36,507 nucleotides of DNA from positions 1-36,507 of IMG/VR virus record IMGVR_UViG_3300042311_000477. One strand, 5' to 3'. The notes beneath the pieces were generated by a model. The model searched no databases. It was not told where the DNA came from and was given only the letters and a program-made list of their open reading frames with translations. The DNA comes from a virus. Both the position numbers and the translations under genes were made by a program. This document shows, one piece after another, positions 17,159 to 24,244 of this stretch. The first letter of the stretch is position 1. The number at the start of each line of letters is the position of its first letter.

Positions 17159-17760
17159 GCGTGAACCTCGCTCGACATTTTACCCTGCAACGTCAACTGG
17201 CTGACCAGTTCGGGCAACACCGTCAGCACCTTCAACTTGGGCAACACCTTCTGCTCAAGCAAAATATCAACCGGCATATTCGCTGGCTTGGTGTACTCAA
17301 TCAACGTAGGAATGGCCCTGGCGCGCCACCAAATAGCCGCCGTGCAAAGGGGATATCTTACGTCATAGAGTTCGTCTTTGTGCTTGCGCTTCCACTTTTG
17401 ATCGTCAACGCAGCAACTCTGCAAGTAAACCCCATCCACATCATCATCCACCTTGGCGCGGATAGCGGCCCACCTCTCCAGAAAGTTTTCCGGTAAAACC
17501 ACATCATCCTCGAACACCATAAACTCGTCCGCTTGGTCATGCTCCGCCAGGTTCCAAGCCATGTGATGGCTCAACACCAGCGCCGTAGCACCCCGCGTCA
17601 CAAAATAATCCGAGTGCATCGGTATCTCAGACTTGATCTGCATCGACTTGCCGTAGATGCCCCAGACCCAAGTTACCGGAACGCCTTCGCGCTCAAATTC
17701 CTGCTGAACACGCGCCGTGCGTTCCGGTGTCTCTCGCAGCGAAATACAATAGTACTTCAC
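17155..17760 (-). CDS. Glycosyltransferase family 25 (LPS-type)
   Basis: 201-residue protein. The N-terminus (YCISLRETPERTARVQQEFE) is typical of GT25 (LgtB/LpsA-like). It has RGATALVLSHHMAWN and the acidic FEDDVVLPENF motif at residues 83-93. It starts with GTG (GTGA overlap) with AGGAA upstream. It probably adds galactose or glucose to a surface or virion glycan; the acceptor is unknown. The HNH gene just upstream is inserted in the same operon and does not disturb it. Confidence 0.8.
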   Translation of the reverse strand: MKYYCISLRETPERTARVQQEFEREGVPVTWVWGIYGKSMQIKSEIPMHSDYFVTRGATALVLSHHMAWNLAEHDQADEFMVFEDDVVLPENFLERWAAIRAKVDDDVDGVYLQSCCVDDQKWKRKHKDELYDVRYPLCTAAIWWRARAIPTLIEYTKPANMPVDILLEQKVLPKLKVLTVLPELVSQLTLQGKMSSEVHA

Positions 17761-18224
17761 TTCACTTTCCTAGAAAGGTAAAATTCATGATAAAATCCTC
17801 TATCTTTAAGATATGAGGCTGCTCTCTCCAAAAGATCAGGACTGTCTTTTGCCATACCTAAAACAGTATTGCATGGTAGACATAAGATTCCCCTAAATTC
17901 CCCAGTTTCATGATTGTGATCTATGGCGTATCCTCTTTTTCGGTTATTATAAACCATCAGATCGGGAAGTTTTGACGAACAAATAGCGCAACCGCCATTT
18001 TGGCGCTCCAACGCTTCAAGTAATTCGCCAACAGTTAAAGAGTATTTGTATTTAAGATGTTGCTCCAATCGCTTTTTGGGTGTTCGACTATTCCAATATG
18101 ATTTTTGCATTTCTTTGGAGCAGGCAATACACTTTGATTGCCCTTTCCAAAAATCAGAAGAAATAGGCTTTTCTGCTTTACACCCATGACAAAATTTTAA
18201 TGAAGCGTCTAACACGCCCATCAT
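17757..18224 (-). CDS. HNH endonuclease, endonuclease VII-like (probable homing/free-standing)
   Basis: 155-residue protein. Two zinc-type Cys pairs at the N-terminus (C12/C15, C32/C35) are followed by the endonuclease VII core: C79/C82, the catalytic DHNH at residues 102-105 (GYAIDHNHETGEFRGIL), and C115/C118 (LCLPCN). It is clearly more AT-rich than the genes on both sides, with Lys/Asn-rich codons, which marks it as a recent arrival. It sits between TerL plus its small partner and the glycan block, with ATGA and GTGA overlaps, so it was accepted without breaking the operon. Confidence 0.85.
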   Translation of the reverse strand: MMGVLDASLKFCHGCKAEKPISSDFWKGQSKCIACSKEMQKSYWNSRTPKKRLEQHLKYKYSLTVGELLEALERQNGGCAICSSKLPDLMVYNNRKRGYAIDHNHETGEFRGILCLPCNTVLGMAKDSPDLLERAASYLKDRGFYHEFYLSRKVK

Positions 18225-18385
18225 TTCTTTTTACCTTTTTGCGAGGCCCACATATTATCAATAAGATTTGGGAATGGGCGCCCCGCTGCCTTGGCCCTGG
18301 ACATCGCCGCAGCCTTCTTGCCGGGCGACAACTTCTTTGGCTTCGGCAAACCCTTGGGCCGATCTTTGTCCCACACTTCTTTCAT
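18221..18385 (-). CDS. Small basic protein coupled to the large terminase
   Basis: 54-residue Lys/Arg-rich protein. ATG 18385 overlaps the terminase stop as TGATG; an upstream in-frame ATG at 18487 lies inside terL and is unlikely. The sequence contains KGLPKPKKLSPGKKAAAMSR and PFPNLIDNMWASQ. I recognise this as a small family found next to terL in many phages. It may bind DNA or the packaging motor. Its function is unknown. Confidence 0.68.
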   Translation of the reverse strand: MKEVWDKDRPKGLPKPKKLSPGKKAAAMSRAKAAGRPFPNLIDNMWASQKGKKK

Positions 18386-19932
18386 CACACTACCCCTTTC
18401 ACATTCCGCCGGATTGGCTGGCCCCACCTTATAGCATATCCACCACCACCACTGGCTACCGCCGCCGTGGTGGCGAAGGTAAGACAAAAGGCGTCCGCCT
18501 TGTCAGGGCTGCGCCCCAACCGCCGCTTCATCTGCGCCTTCGGCTCAATCTGTATCTTGCCCGCACTGGTGACAGTGTAGAGGGGGCCACACAACTCATC
18601 CACCAAAGCCTCATCATTGGGAATGGTGCAATCCCGCTGCTCAAACCATTCCCTGGCCTTCCACCACAATTCATCCCTCAACCGGCTGAACCGGTGCCCA
18701 TCCAAGGCAGGCAACTCAGCGACGTTGATCCCACGGACGGGGAGGTTGAGTTCTCTGAGCCGATCCACCACGCCCGCGCCAAGCCCAATCACATCGACCA
18801 AAATCTCCGTGGGCCGCATACCGCCCGGCGTCGCATCCCACTCCACCTTGATCATGCCGCAAGTCTCCATCAGGTCCTTGCCGCGCCACATCTTAATCGG
18901 CTCCGTGATCGCATTGCCCCGGCGCTTGGCCAGGGTAGTGCTGTCATCGCCAAATCTTGCAACATCCAAACCCCATACCACGGGCGCCGTTTGGCTGGGT
19001 TCCACCTGTCTAGTAGTGGCAGACTCTATCAGATGCCGCGCAATCAACGCATCGTCGTCGCCACTAGGGAACTCACCCAACACACGAACCCGGTACTGGT
19101 TTGACCCGTCGCCATACTGCGACGCCATGTCCTCAAGAAACGCCTTGTCCACCGTGTCCGCATCGTGACAACTAACCCGCTTACCCCACCACCGCTTGCG
19201 GTTCTTGTTGAACGCATCATAGAAATAACCCTGGCTGCGCGTGGGGTTGCCAGTCATTACGACCTTGGCGCCCTCAGTGGACAAGGCGCCCTGACCAACC
19301 TCGAATACAATATCAGGGACGCCAGATGCCTCGTCAATCACAAAAAGAAGGTTCTCACTGTGGAACCCCTGCAAGGCTTCCGGTTGTTCCCTTCGGCTGG
19401 TTCTGGCCACTGCAAAGCTGTCGGGGACGCCAGCCAATTCGATCTTATCGGACTTGATCTCCAACAGGCGCCGCATTCCCTCGGGCAGCTTGCGGTGCCA
19501 TTTGCCAATCTCGGACCACAGGACATCAGATAACTGGTGCGCCGTATTGGCAGTGCAGACAACCTTGGTGGGCATTCTGGTGAGCAACCACCACAGCACC
19601 AGCCAGGACAAGAACGCTGTCTTGCCGACGCCATGGCCGGAGCGAATCGCCACACGGTCATTACTGGCGATGGCCCTGAGAGCGTCAGCCTGCCACTTTT
19701 GCGGGGTGGCGCCAAGCATGGATTCAACGAACAGAACTGGGTCCGTCGCCAACTGCTCAATAATCGCCGCCTGTTCATCGGCAGTGGGGGCGGCAGGGGG
19801 TGGGGGTGCTATTGGGCTTGTGTCTTGGTACGCTGGGGGTGGGGCTTGGACGCCATTGGTCTCCGCTTCGGCAGCGGCTCGCGCCGCCGCCTCCGCTGCT
19901 AGTCTAGCCCGCCGTTTGGGTCTGCCTGCCAT
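18385..19932 (-). CDS. terL: Terminase large subunit
   Basis: 515-residue packaging ATPase and nuclease. After an Ala/Pro-rich N-terminus come Walker A SGHGVGKT (98-105), Walker B LLFVIDEAS (195-203) and the coupling motif TGNPT (227-231). The RNase H-like nuclease shows GLDVARFGDD (D323), VDVIGLGAG (D380) and SPDKADAF (D477/D480). It is the motor that packages DNA into the prohead. The portal lies nine genes downstream, farther than in most phages, because the HNH, glycan and accessory genes are in between. Confidence 0.93.
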   Translation of the reverse strand: MAGRPKRRARLAAEAAARAAAEAETNGVQAPPPAYQDTSPIAPPPPAAPTADEQAAIIEQLATDPVLFVESMLGATPQKWQADALRAIASNDRVAIRSGHGVGKTAFLSWLVLWWLLTRMPTKVVCTANTAHQLSDVLWSEIGKWHRKLPEGMRRLLEIKSDKIELAGVPDSFAVARTSRREQPEALQGFHSENLLFVIDEASGVPDIVFEVGQGALSTEGAKVVMTGNPTRSQGYFYDAFNKNRKRWWGKRVSCHDADTVDKAFLEDMASQYGDGSNQYRVRVLGEFPSGDDDALIARHLIESATTRQVEPSQTAPVVWGLDVARFGDDSTTLAKRRGNAITEPIKMWRGKDLMETCGMIKVEWDATPGGMRPTEILVDVIGLGAGVVDRLRELNLPVRGINVAELPALDGHRFSRLRDELWWKAREWFEQRDCTIPNDEALVDELCGPLYTVTSAGKIQIEPKAQMKRRLGRSPDKADAFCLTFATTAAVASGGGGYAIRWGQPIRRNVKGVV

Positions 19933-20135
19933 GAGAGCCTGATTCTATCCTAAATTTTCACGGGGGGTAAAGGGACGTTTTGCCTTTTTGCCCCCACCCC
20001 ACGGGGGGGGTAAACATACATATCCTGCCACCAGCCCGCCCCCGCCGCTTTTCGAAGGGGGGGGTTGGGCGGTGGGGTGGCAGAATAACCAGAAACCCGT
20101 GGAACCGCATAAGGTCCATTATGTAAAATTCCACG
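19933..20135 (-). other. 203-bp G/C-run intergenic region between small and large terminase
   Basis: No gene is seen here. The + strand has G runs at 19962-19967, 20003-20010 and 20057-20064. The last is followed by GGG, GG and GGGG (to 20077), which meets the simple rule for a G-quadruplex. The pattern CACGGGGGG..TAAA occurs twice (near 19960 and 20001). A weak leftward promoter is possible: TTTACC (19966-19971), 18-base spacer, TAGAAT (19942-19947), which would start transcripts very close to the terL ATG. The packaging site might be here or within terS. All of this is inference. Confidence 0.45.
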
Positions 20136-20690
20136 CTAACCCTTTGATTTCGCTCGCTTATTGGGTTTTGGCAATTCGGCATCATTTCCTATTTTCTGTA
20201 TGGCGTCGCCCGTCTCTGGATCGACGTCAACTATCTGATTTCGCTGCTTTTCTTCTTTGATCCGCTGATTAATGCGCTGGGATGCCAGCTTCAGGGCTTC
20301 CACATAGCTTTCGCCTAGTTCCACCTGATGCTGAACCTTGTCGCCATAAACCCTGGGCGCAATCTTTCCGACATACCAGCGTCTTGCGTCGAACTTTAAC
20401 CGGGCGCGCTGCGGATCATCCGTATTATTTTCGGTTGCTTCTTTGATGGCTGTCTCGGCAACGACGTGTGCCATCTGCATGCGCGCCCGCGCGTACTGTA
20501 CCTGCCACTCCGGGTCTTGCAGCCATCCATTGATCACACACCATGAAGGCATGCCCTCCATCTTAATGATATCAATCATTAAAACGCCCCGAGATATCAT
20601 TTCGAGGATGCGCGGCATGTGATCTTCCGGCAACCAAATCGGCGTCAACCTACCCACATCATACCCCTCTCGCCATTCATGCGCTGCCAT
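20136..20690 (-). CDS. terS: Terminase small subunit (Sf6-like)
   Basis: 184-residue protein. It has an N-terminal HTH-like part (LEMISRGVLMIDIIKMEGMP, SWCVINGWLQDPEWQVQYAR), a central helical part (RARMQMAHVVAETAIKEATE), then RLKFDARRWYVGKIAPRVYG and DKVQHQVELG, which is the typical core of Sf6-like small terminases. The C-terminus is charged. It recognises the packaging site and hands DNA to TerL. It lies directly upstream of terL, separated by the G-rich gap, and overlaps the end of the 142-aa gene by 14 bases. Confidence 0.8.
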   Translation of the reverse strand: MAAHEWREGYDVGRLTPIWLPEDHMPRILEMISRGVLMIDIIKMEGMPSWCVINGWLQDPEWQVQYARARMQMAHVVAETAIKEATENNTDDPQRARLKFDARRWYVGKIAPRVYGDKVQHQVELGESYVEALKLASQRINQRIKEEKQRNQIVDVDPETGDAIQKIGNDAELPKPNKRAKSKG

Positions 20691-21105
20691 AGTGCGCCAC
20701 CAACTTGTCCAGCCCCTTGATCACTTCCGTAAGCGCCCGCTGCGGGTTCCAGCCTTTGCATTCCGCCAGCCCATAGACTGTGCCGCGCCCCAAGACACAC
20801 CAGCTTAACGCGCCCGTGACATCGCTGCCAGCAGCATGGAACGCGTCCCGGTAACTCTCAGCGGCTTGCCGTTTGGTCCTGATCTGCCCAGCCCCAGCCA
20901 TCTTGTGGCCCGGCCTAATCCCTTTCCCAGCCCCATCCACGCCTTGCTGATAGTCTTCCAGATACCGCACAGCCCCCGCATATTGCGCGTCTGTGATTGC
21001 GCCGCCTTCAAGCAACTTATCCGGCATCCATCCATTACTCGCCATTGTCTCATCCTCTACATCAGGCCCGAAATCCACCACCTCTTCCGCGAAATCTCGG
21101 CCCAT
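20677..21105 (-). CDS. Conserved phage protein with C-terminal HTH-like region (DUF6456-like)
   Basis: 142-residue protein with GAGG 5 bases before ATG 21105. The N-terminal half has TDAQYAGAVRYLEDYQQGVD and the C-terminal half has LSWCVLGRGTVYGLAECKGW and LTEVIKGLDKLVAHYG. The order resembles DUF6456-type proteins of alphaproteobacterial phages, in which the last helices form an HTH-like domain. A DNA-binding or packaging accessory role is possible, because it sits just upstream of the small terminase. This is a family-style match from memory, not a search result. Confidence 0.6.
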   Translation of the reverse strand: MGRDFAEEVVDFGPDVEDETMASNGWMPDKLLEGGAITDAQYAGAVRYLEDYQQGVDGAGKGIRPGHKMAGAGQIRTKRQAAESYRDAFHAAGSDVTGALSWCVLGRGTVYGLAECKGWNPQRALTEVIKGLDKLVAHYGSA

Positions 21106-21115
21106 GGTTGCCTCT

Positions 21116-21661
21116 TTAGATTGGGATTTCGTCCTGCATCAACTGCCCTTTCCTTACCACCTTGGCCTGGGGAAAAGCAGCCTTGATCTCACTGATAGGC
21201 GAAGCCCCTTTCAGAACCCTCCCCACCTCTTCCACCGTCCAAACCTCCGCGTTCCACCCTTCCGCCTTAGCCCGCGCCAAGATCGCTTGGGCATGGGTAT
21301 CATCCTGACAGATGCAGATGGTGCCGCGCTCCTCCTCATCAGCCCGCACAGTCACCAGAGGCCCCGGAAGCGGTTCATAGCCTGCTGCCAGTGCTTCTGC
21401 GGCCAATGCCTTCCAAGCCCTCATCATCATGGCGTCCAGTTCCGCCATATCCTCACCCGCCATTGTCGCTTGCCGGTGCATATCCTCTGCCGCCTGAAAC
21501 CGCTCCCTTGTCGCGGGCGACACCAGACGCGGGAGCCTATCAAAACCCCATTTCTTTTCCAACCAAGACACCAGGGCATCCAGCGCACCCGCCTGCTTTG
21601 TTCGCCATACCCATTCGCCTTTCGCCTCTTTCAGCGGTGGGATAATTTCTTCTTTCGCCAT
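21116..21661 (-). CDS. Uncharacterised protein downstream of the repeat array
   Basis: 181-residue protein. ATG 21661 is chosen because GGGAAGAAG precedes it; an in-frame start at 21730 would place 23 residues inside the repeat-array side. It is Glu/Ala/Trp-rich, with WVWRTKQAGALDALVSWLEK, RLVSPATRERFQAAEDMHRQ, and a C-terminal alpha/beta part (DTHAQAILARAKAEGWNAEV). I do not recognise a family. It is the first gene after the array, so its expression may respond to whatever binds there. Confidence 0.6.
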   Translation of the reverse strand: MAKEEIIPPLKEAKGEWVWRTKQAGALDALVSWLEKKWGFDRLPRLVSPATRERFQAAEDMHRQATMAGEDMAELDAMMMRAWKALAAEALAAGYEPLPGPLVTVRADEEERGTICICQDDTHAQAILARAKAEGWNAEVWTVEEVGRVLKGASPISEIKAAFPQAKVVRKGQLMQDEIPI

Positions 21662-21728
21662 TACTTCTTCCCATTCCAGTTGTGGTGCTTGTGTGCCTTT
21701 GGCCCCTAAGATTGGGAACCACTTAACC

Positions 21729-21865
21729 ACTCGCGCGTGCGACTAGTGTGCTAGCACTAGTCGTACGTGCGAGTAGTGTTTCCCTTAGGGGCCATCGACT
21801 AGCACGCACACCCAAATGTGCTAGTAAAGTGCTAGTGGATGGGGTGTTTTCCACCCCACTAGCAC
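21729..21865. repeat. CTAGCAC repeat array with 46-bp inverted repeat (candidate origin or operator)
   Basis: The core (A)CTAGCAC / GTGCTAG(T) occurs at about 21748-21757 (as the palindrome GTGCTAGCAC), 21798-21805, 21818-21825, 21829-21836 and 21858-21865. Two copies lie as direct repeats 11 bp apart, about one helix turn. The left part is a large inverted repeat: arms 21729-21748 and 21755-21774, with 18 of 20 bases paired around the 6-base centre TGCTAG. The right part is a 10-bp inverted repeat (21829-21838 and 21856-21865). The array lies between the prim-pol helicase gene and the 181-aa gene. Iterons of an origin or sites for a repressor are the best explanations. Confidence 0.75.
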
Positions 21866-21868
21866 ACA

Positions 21869-23935
21869 TTATTGGCCCTCCAAAAACGGCCTTGGCGCCA
21901 CCAATTTCATCTGCGCCAGCTTCTCTGGACACACGTTATAGTTGCTGCGCTTGTGGCGATTTGCCGGGCTTGGACCGTTCACTGGGAAGATGGTGCCTTC
22001 CTCCTGCCAAGCCTGCAAGATGTTCTTGGCTTGCTGGTCTGACACCTTCCCGGTGGCGGTCAGTACTTGCCATGCGGCGCCTTCTGTGGCGGTTGGCTTG
22101 GCCGCATAGAAATAGTGCTTGCCATCCTCCATGAAGCCTTTCTGAAGGGTTTCTAGGATCGCCACACACTCTGCCATGCTGAGATTGCCAAATGGGCTTG
22201 GCGGCTCCCAGGGCAGTGCGGCGGCTATGATCTCGCCGTTCTCGATCTCGATGGCGGTCAGCTTGTACCACTCGGCTTCTTGGGCTGGCGCGTAGTTTGA
22301 TTTGGCGCTGTCGATCCGAATGTAGGACCGGCGCTCATCAGCTTGCACCCCGAAGGCGCCTGCTTCCTCCGCTGTCATGGTGGTGAGTGTCAGCATTACC
22401 CGCACCGCCCCTGAGATCGAAGAAGCCCCGCGAACCCGGTCCATATCGCCTGGCGTACTGGTGCCTTTGCGGTCATGGTGCAGGATCAGCACCGCCATAT
22501 CCAGCCGCTGCGCCAGGGTGCGGAATGCTGCCACCACTTGGCGCATCGCTGTGTTATCGTTTTCTTCGCTGTCATGGAGTTCTGCCAGCGGATCGCAAAC
22601 CAGAAGATCGGCCTGCTCTTCCATGCAGATGCGTTCCAGTTCCTGCATTGCCTGGGTGGGTTCGATCTGCCCGGTGCTTAGGTTCCTGGCGAACAGGGTG
22701 CCTACGCTATATGGGCCGCACCGTATGATCTGGTGCATGGCTTCGCTGCTGGCGGCTTGGGCCTTGATGGCGGCGGCATAGCGGCGCTGCTGTTCGTCTT
22801 TGTCATCTTCGGTGTTGTAGTTGACGATTGTCAGCTTGGCTTCTGGCCGGAACCCGCCAAACGGCTTGCCCTGCGCCCCCGCCAGTGTCCAGCCCACTGT
22901 CATGGATGATTTGCCGCCTGCGCCCTGGCCGCTGAGAACCGTCACCGCCCCCCGCAGCAGATAGCCTTGCACCAGCCAGGGCCGCTTGGGGATTTCGGTG
23001 GGGGAGAACTGTCCCACATCCTGCCAGAGTGCCGGGCGCGGCTTGCCATCCTCTGTGGTGGCTTCTTGGGCAGCTTGTGTGGCTTGCGCTACTGGTGCTG
23101 CCCTATCAACCTTCACAAGCCCTCTAGCCGCTCTTTCCAGCGTGTAGCGCACCTTCATCCTGAACTCTGCCTCACCCCGCCCAGGGCGCCGGAAATCCAC
23201 CTTGCTGGCGTACTGGGGCCAGCCTTCCGCCACCACTTCTTCTTCTGTTGGCAGGCGCCCCAGCTTGGCCTTCAGATCGGCAACCACTGCCAGGACAGTA
23301 TCGCGCATATACTGTTCCCGCCCATCCGTGATGGTGCCTTGCAGCCCGAGTGGGCCGGGCGCGTGAACCACCGGAGACACTGAACCGGAACCATGGATAA
23401 CATCCTGGCAGATCAAATCCACCATGCTGTCAGTCAGGCTTGGCAAGCCCAGGTCATCCACATGGGCATCAACGTCCCAGGAGTACTGGCGCCCGCTGGC
23501 GTGGACCGAAGGCGGCGCGACAATAAAGCCGCCATCACCCCGGATATCCATGCCCGGCAGGATGCCCTTGCGTGTGGGAACTTTGCGCCCTGGGTGGCTG
23601 AAGAAGCGGTGGCACCCGCCGCCGCCGGTCAGCGACACTGGGCCTGCGCCCAGCCGGTCAAGGATTTGCTGTTCTGTGGCGGCGCCCAGTTCGCCATCGA
23701 AATCCAGCACCACCAAGTTGGAAATGGCGCCGGTCACGATCCCCACGCCCATGGTGGGATCGGCAAACCAATCCTGAATCTCGGCTTCGGTAGCGCGTCG
23801 GTTTTGGAACTGGTGCCAGGGAATGGCGGGTATCTTCTCGCCCCGCCGTACGGGCACCACGGACCACCCGCGCCGTAGGTAGTAAAGCGCCCATTCTTTC
23901 GCCGGGGCTGATAGGCTTGGTGCGGTCAGTGACAT
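21869..23935 (-). CDS. Primase-polymerase / RepA-like helicase fusion
   Basis: 688-residue protein with GGGGAAGAAG before ATG 23935. A GTG at 23995 is an alternative start adding 20 residues. N-terminal prim-pol domain: LDFDG (D78, D80), SLTGGGGCHRFF (101-112), GMDIRGDGGFIVAPPSVH (128-145). C-terminal RecA/RepA-like ATPase: Walker A GQGAGGKSS (336-344), Walker B LLVCDPLAELH (444-454), HHDRKG (486-491). A winged-helix-like tail follows. It probably primes and unwinds at the origin. With no DNA polymerase in the genome, host polymerase must be used. The repeat array follows its stop. Confidence 0.85.
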   Translation of the reverse strand: MSLTAPSLSAPAKEWALYYLRRGWSVVPVRRGEKIPAIPWHQFQNRRATEAEIQDWFADPTMGVGIVTGAISNLVVLDFDGELGAATEQQILDRLGAGPVSLTGGGGCHRFFSHPGRKVPTRKGILPGMDIRGDGGFIVAPPSVHASGRQYSWDVDAHVDDLGLPSLTDSMVDLICQDVIHGSGSVSPVVHAPGPLGLQGTITDGREQYMRDTVLAVVADLKAKLGRLPTEEEVVAEGWPQYASKVDFRRPGRGEAEFRMKVRYTLERAARGLVKVDRAAPVAQATQAAQEATTEDGKPRPALWQDVGQFSPTEIPKRPWLVQGYLLRGAVTVLSGQGAGGKSSMTVGWTLAGAQGKPFGGFRPEAKLTIVNYNTEDDKDEQQRRYAAAIKAQAASSEAMHQIIRCGPYSVGTLFARNLSTGQIEPTQAMQELERICMEEQADLLVCDPLAELHDSEENDNTAMRQVVAAFRTLAQRLDMAVLILHHDRKGTSTPGDMDRVRGASSISGAVRVMLTLTTMTAEEAGAFGVQADERRSYIRIDSAKSNYAPAQEAEWYKLTAIEIENGEIIAAALPWEPPSPFGNLSMAECVAILETLQKGFMEDGKHYFYAAKPTATEGAAWQVLTATGKVSDQQAKNILQAWQEEGTIFPVNGPSPANRHKRSNYNVCPEKLAQMKLVAPRPFLEGQ

Positions 23936-23997
23936 GGCTTCTTCCCCGGAAATTCGCTGTGTGGCGGGTACTCTGGGTCTTTGAGTGGGATGCACAT
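23926..23997 (-). CDS. Candidate 23-aa leader peptide overlapping the prim-pol start
   Basis: Micro-ORF with a strong ribosome site (GAGGAAACA before ATG 23997). It encodes MCIPLKDPEYPPHSEFPGK followed by KPCH, and stops at 23926, 10 bases inside the prim-pol gene start. The prim-pol ATG at 23935 lies within its last codons in another frame, so its translation could couple to, or limit, prim-pol translation. It might instead be chance: the same ribosome site could serve the GTG at 23995 that would extend prim-pol. Confidence 0.4.
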   Translation of the reverse strand: MCIPLKDPEYPPHSEFPGKKPCH

Positions 23998-24024
23998 TGT
24001 TTCCTCGTTCTCTTGCGAAAGGAG

Positions 24025-24050
24025 AGGCGGCAATCGTTTAATTGCCGCCT
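24025..24050 (-). other. 10-bp stem-loop upstream of the prim-pol gene
   Basis: AGGCGGCAAT at 24025-24034 pairs perfectly with ATTGCCGCCT at 24041-24050 around a 6-base loop. It lies between the small zinc-protein stop (24059) and the micro-ORF. In the leftward direction it is followed by CTCCTTTCGC with no U-run, so a terminator is doubtful. An attenuator, RNA processing site or protein-binding site is possible. Confidence 0.55.
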
Positions 24051-24058
24051 TGGTGTTG

Positions 24059-24244
24059 TTAATCTTCGGCCTCTGGTTTTGCCTTGGCTTCTTTGGCTTG
24101 GCTGCACCATTCATGGGGCCGCACCAGCACCCAGCGATACCCGCTGTGCGATGGTGCTAACCGGCATTCACCTTGCCGACTGTCAGCGGGTAGATACCAC
24201 TGACAGTTGGCGCAAGTGATGTCGCGGGGGTGCTTAACCCTCAT
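24059..24244 (-). CDS. Small four-cysteine zinc-binding-like protein
   Basis: 61-residue protein with C11/C14 (ITCANCQWY), C27 (GECRLAP) and C47 (HEWCSQ), a common phage mini-zinc-domain pattern (CxxC, GEC, DWC/EWC). It ends in a charged Lys/Glu/Ala tail. The start overlaps the SSB-like gene stop as TAATG. It belongs to the replication block; DNA binding or a structural zinc site is inferred. Confidence 0.7.
   Translation of the reverse strand: MRVKHPRDITCANCQWYLPADSRQGECRLAPSHSGYRWVLVRPHEWCSQAKEAKAKPEAED

Noticed and set aside
19958-20185. 75-aa leftward frame between terS and terL
   Set aside because: Overlaps terS, is Pro/Arg-rich from the G/C runs and has no ribosome site; it reads as a shadow of composition.
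21841-21865. Terminator after the prim-pol gene (GGGGTG/CACCCC hairpin)
   Set aside because: No U-run follows in the leftward direction and the arms are part of the repeat array, so it is better explained as array structure.
23926-24114. 62-aa leftward frame before prim-pol
   Set aside because: Most of it overlaps the zinc-protein gene end and the hairpin; only the last 23 codons, with their own ribosome site, were kept as a candidate.
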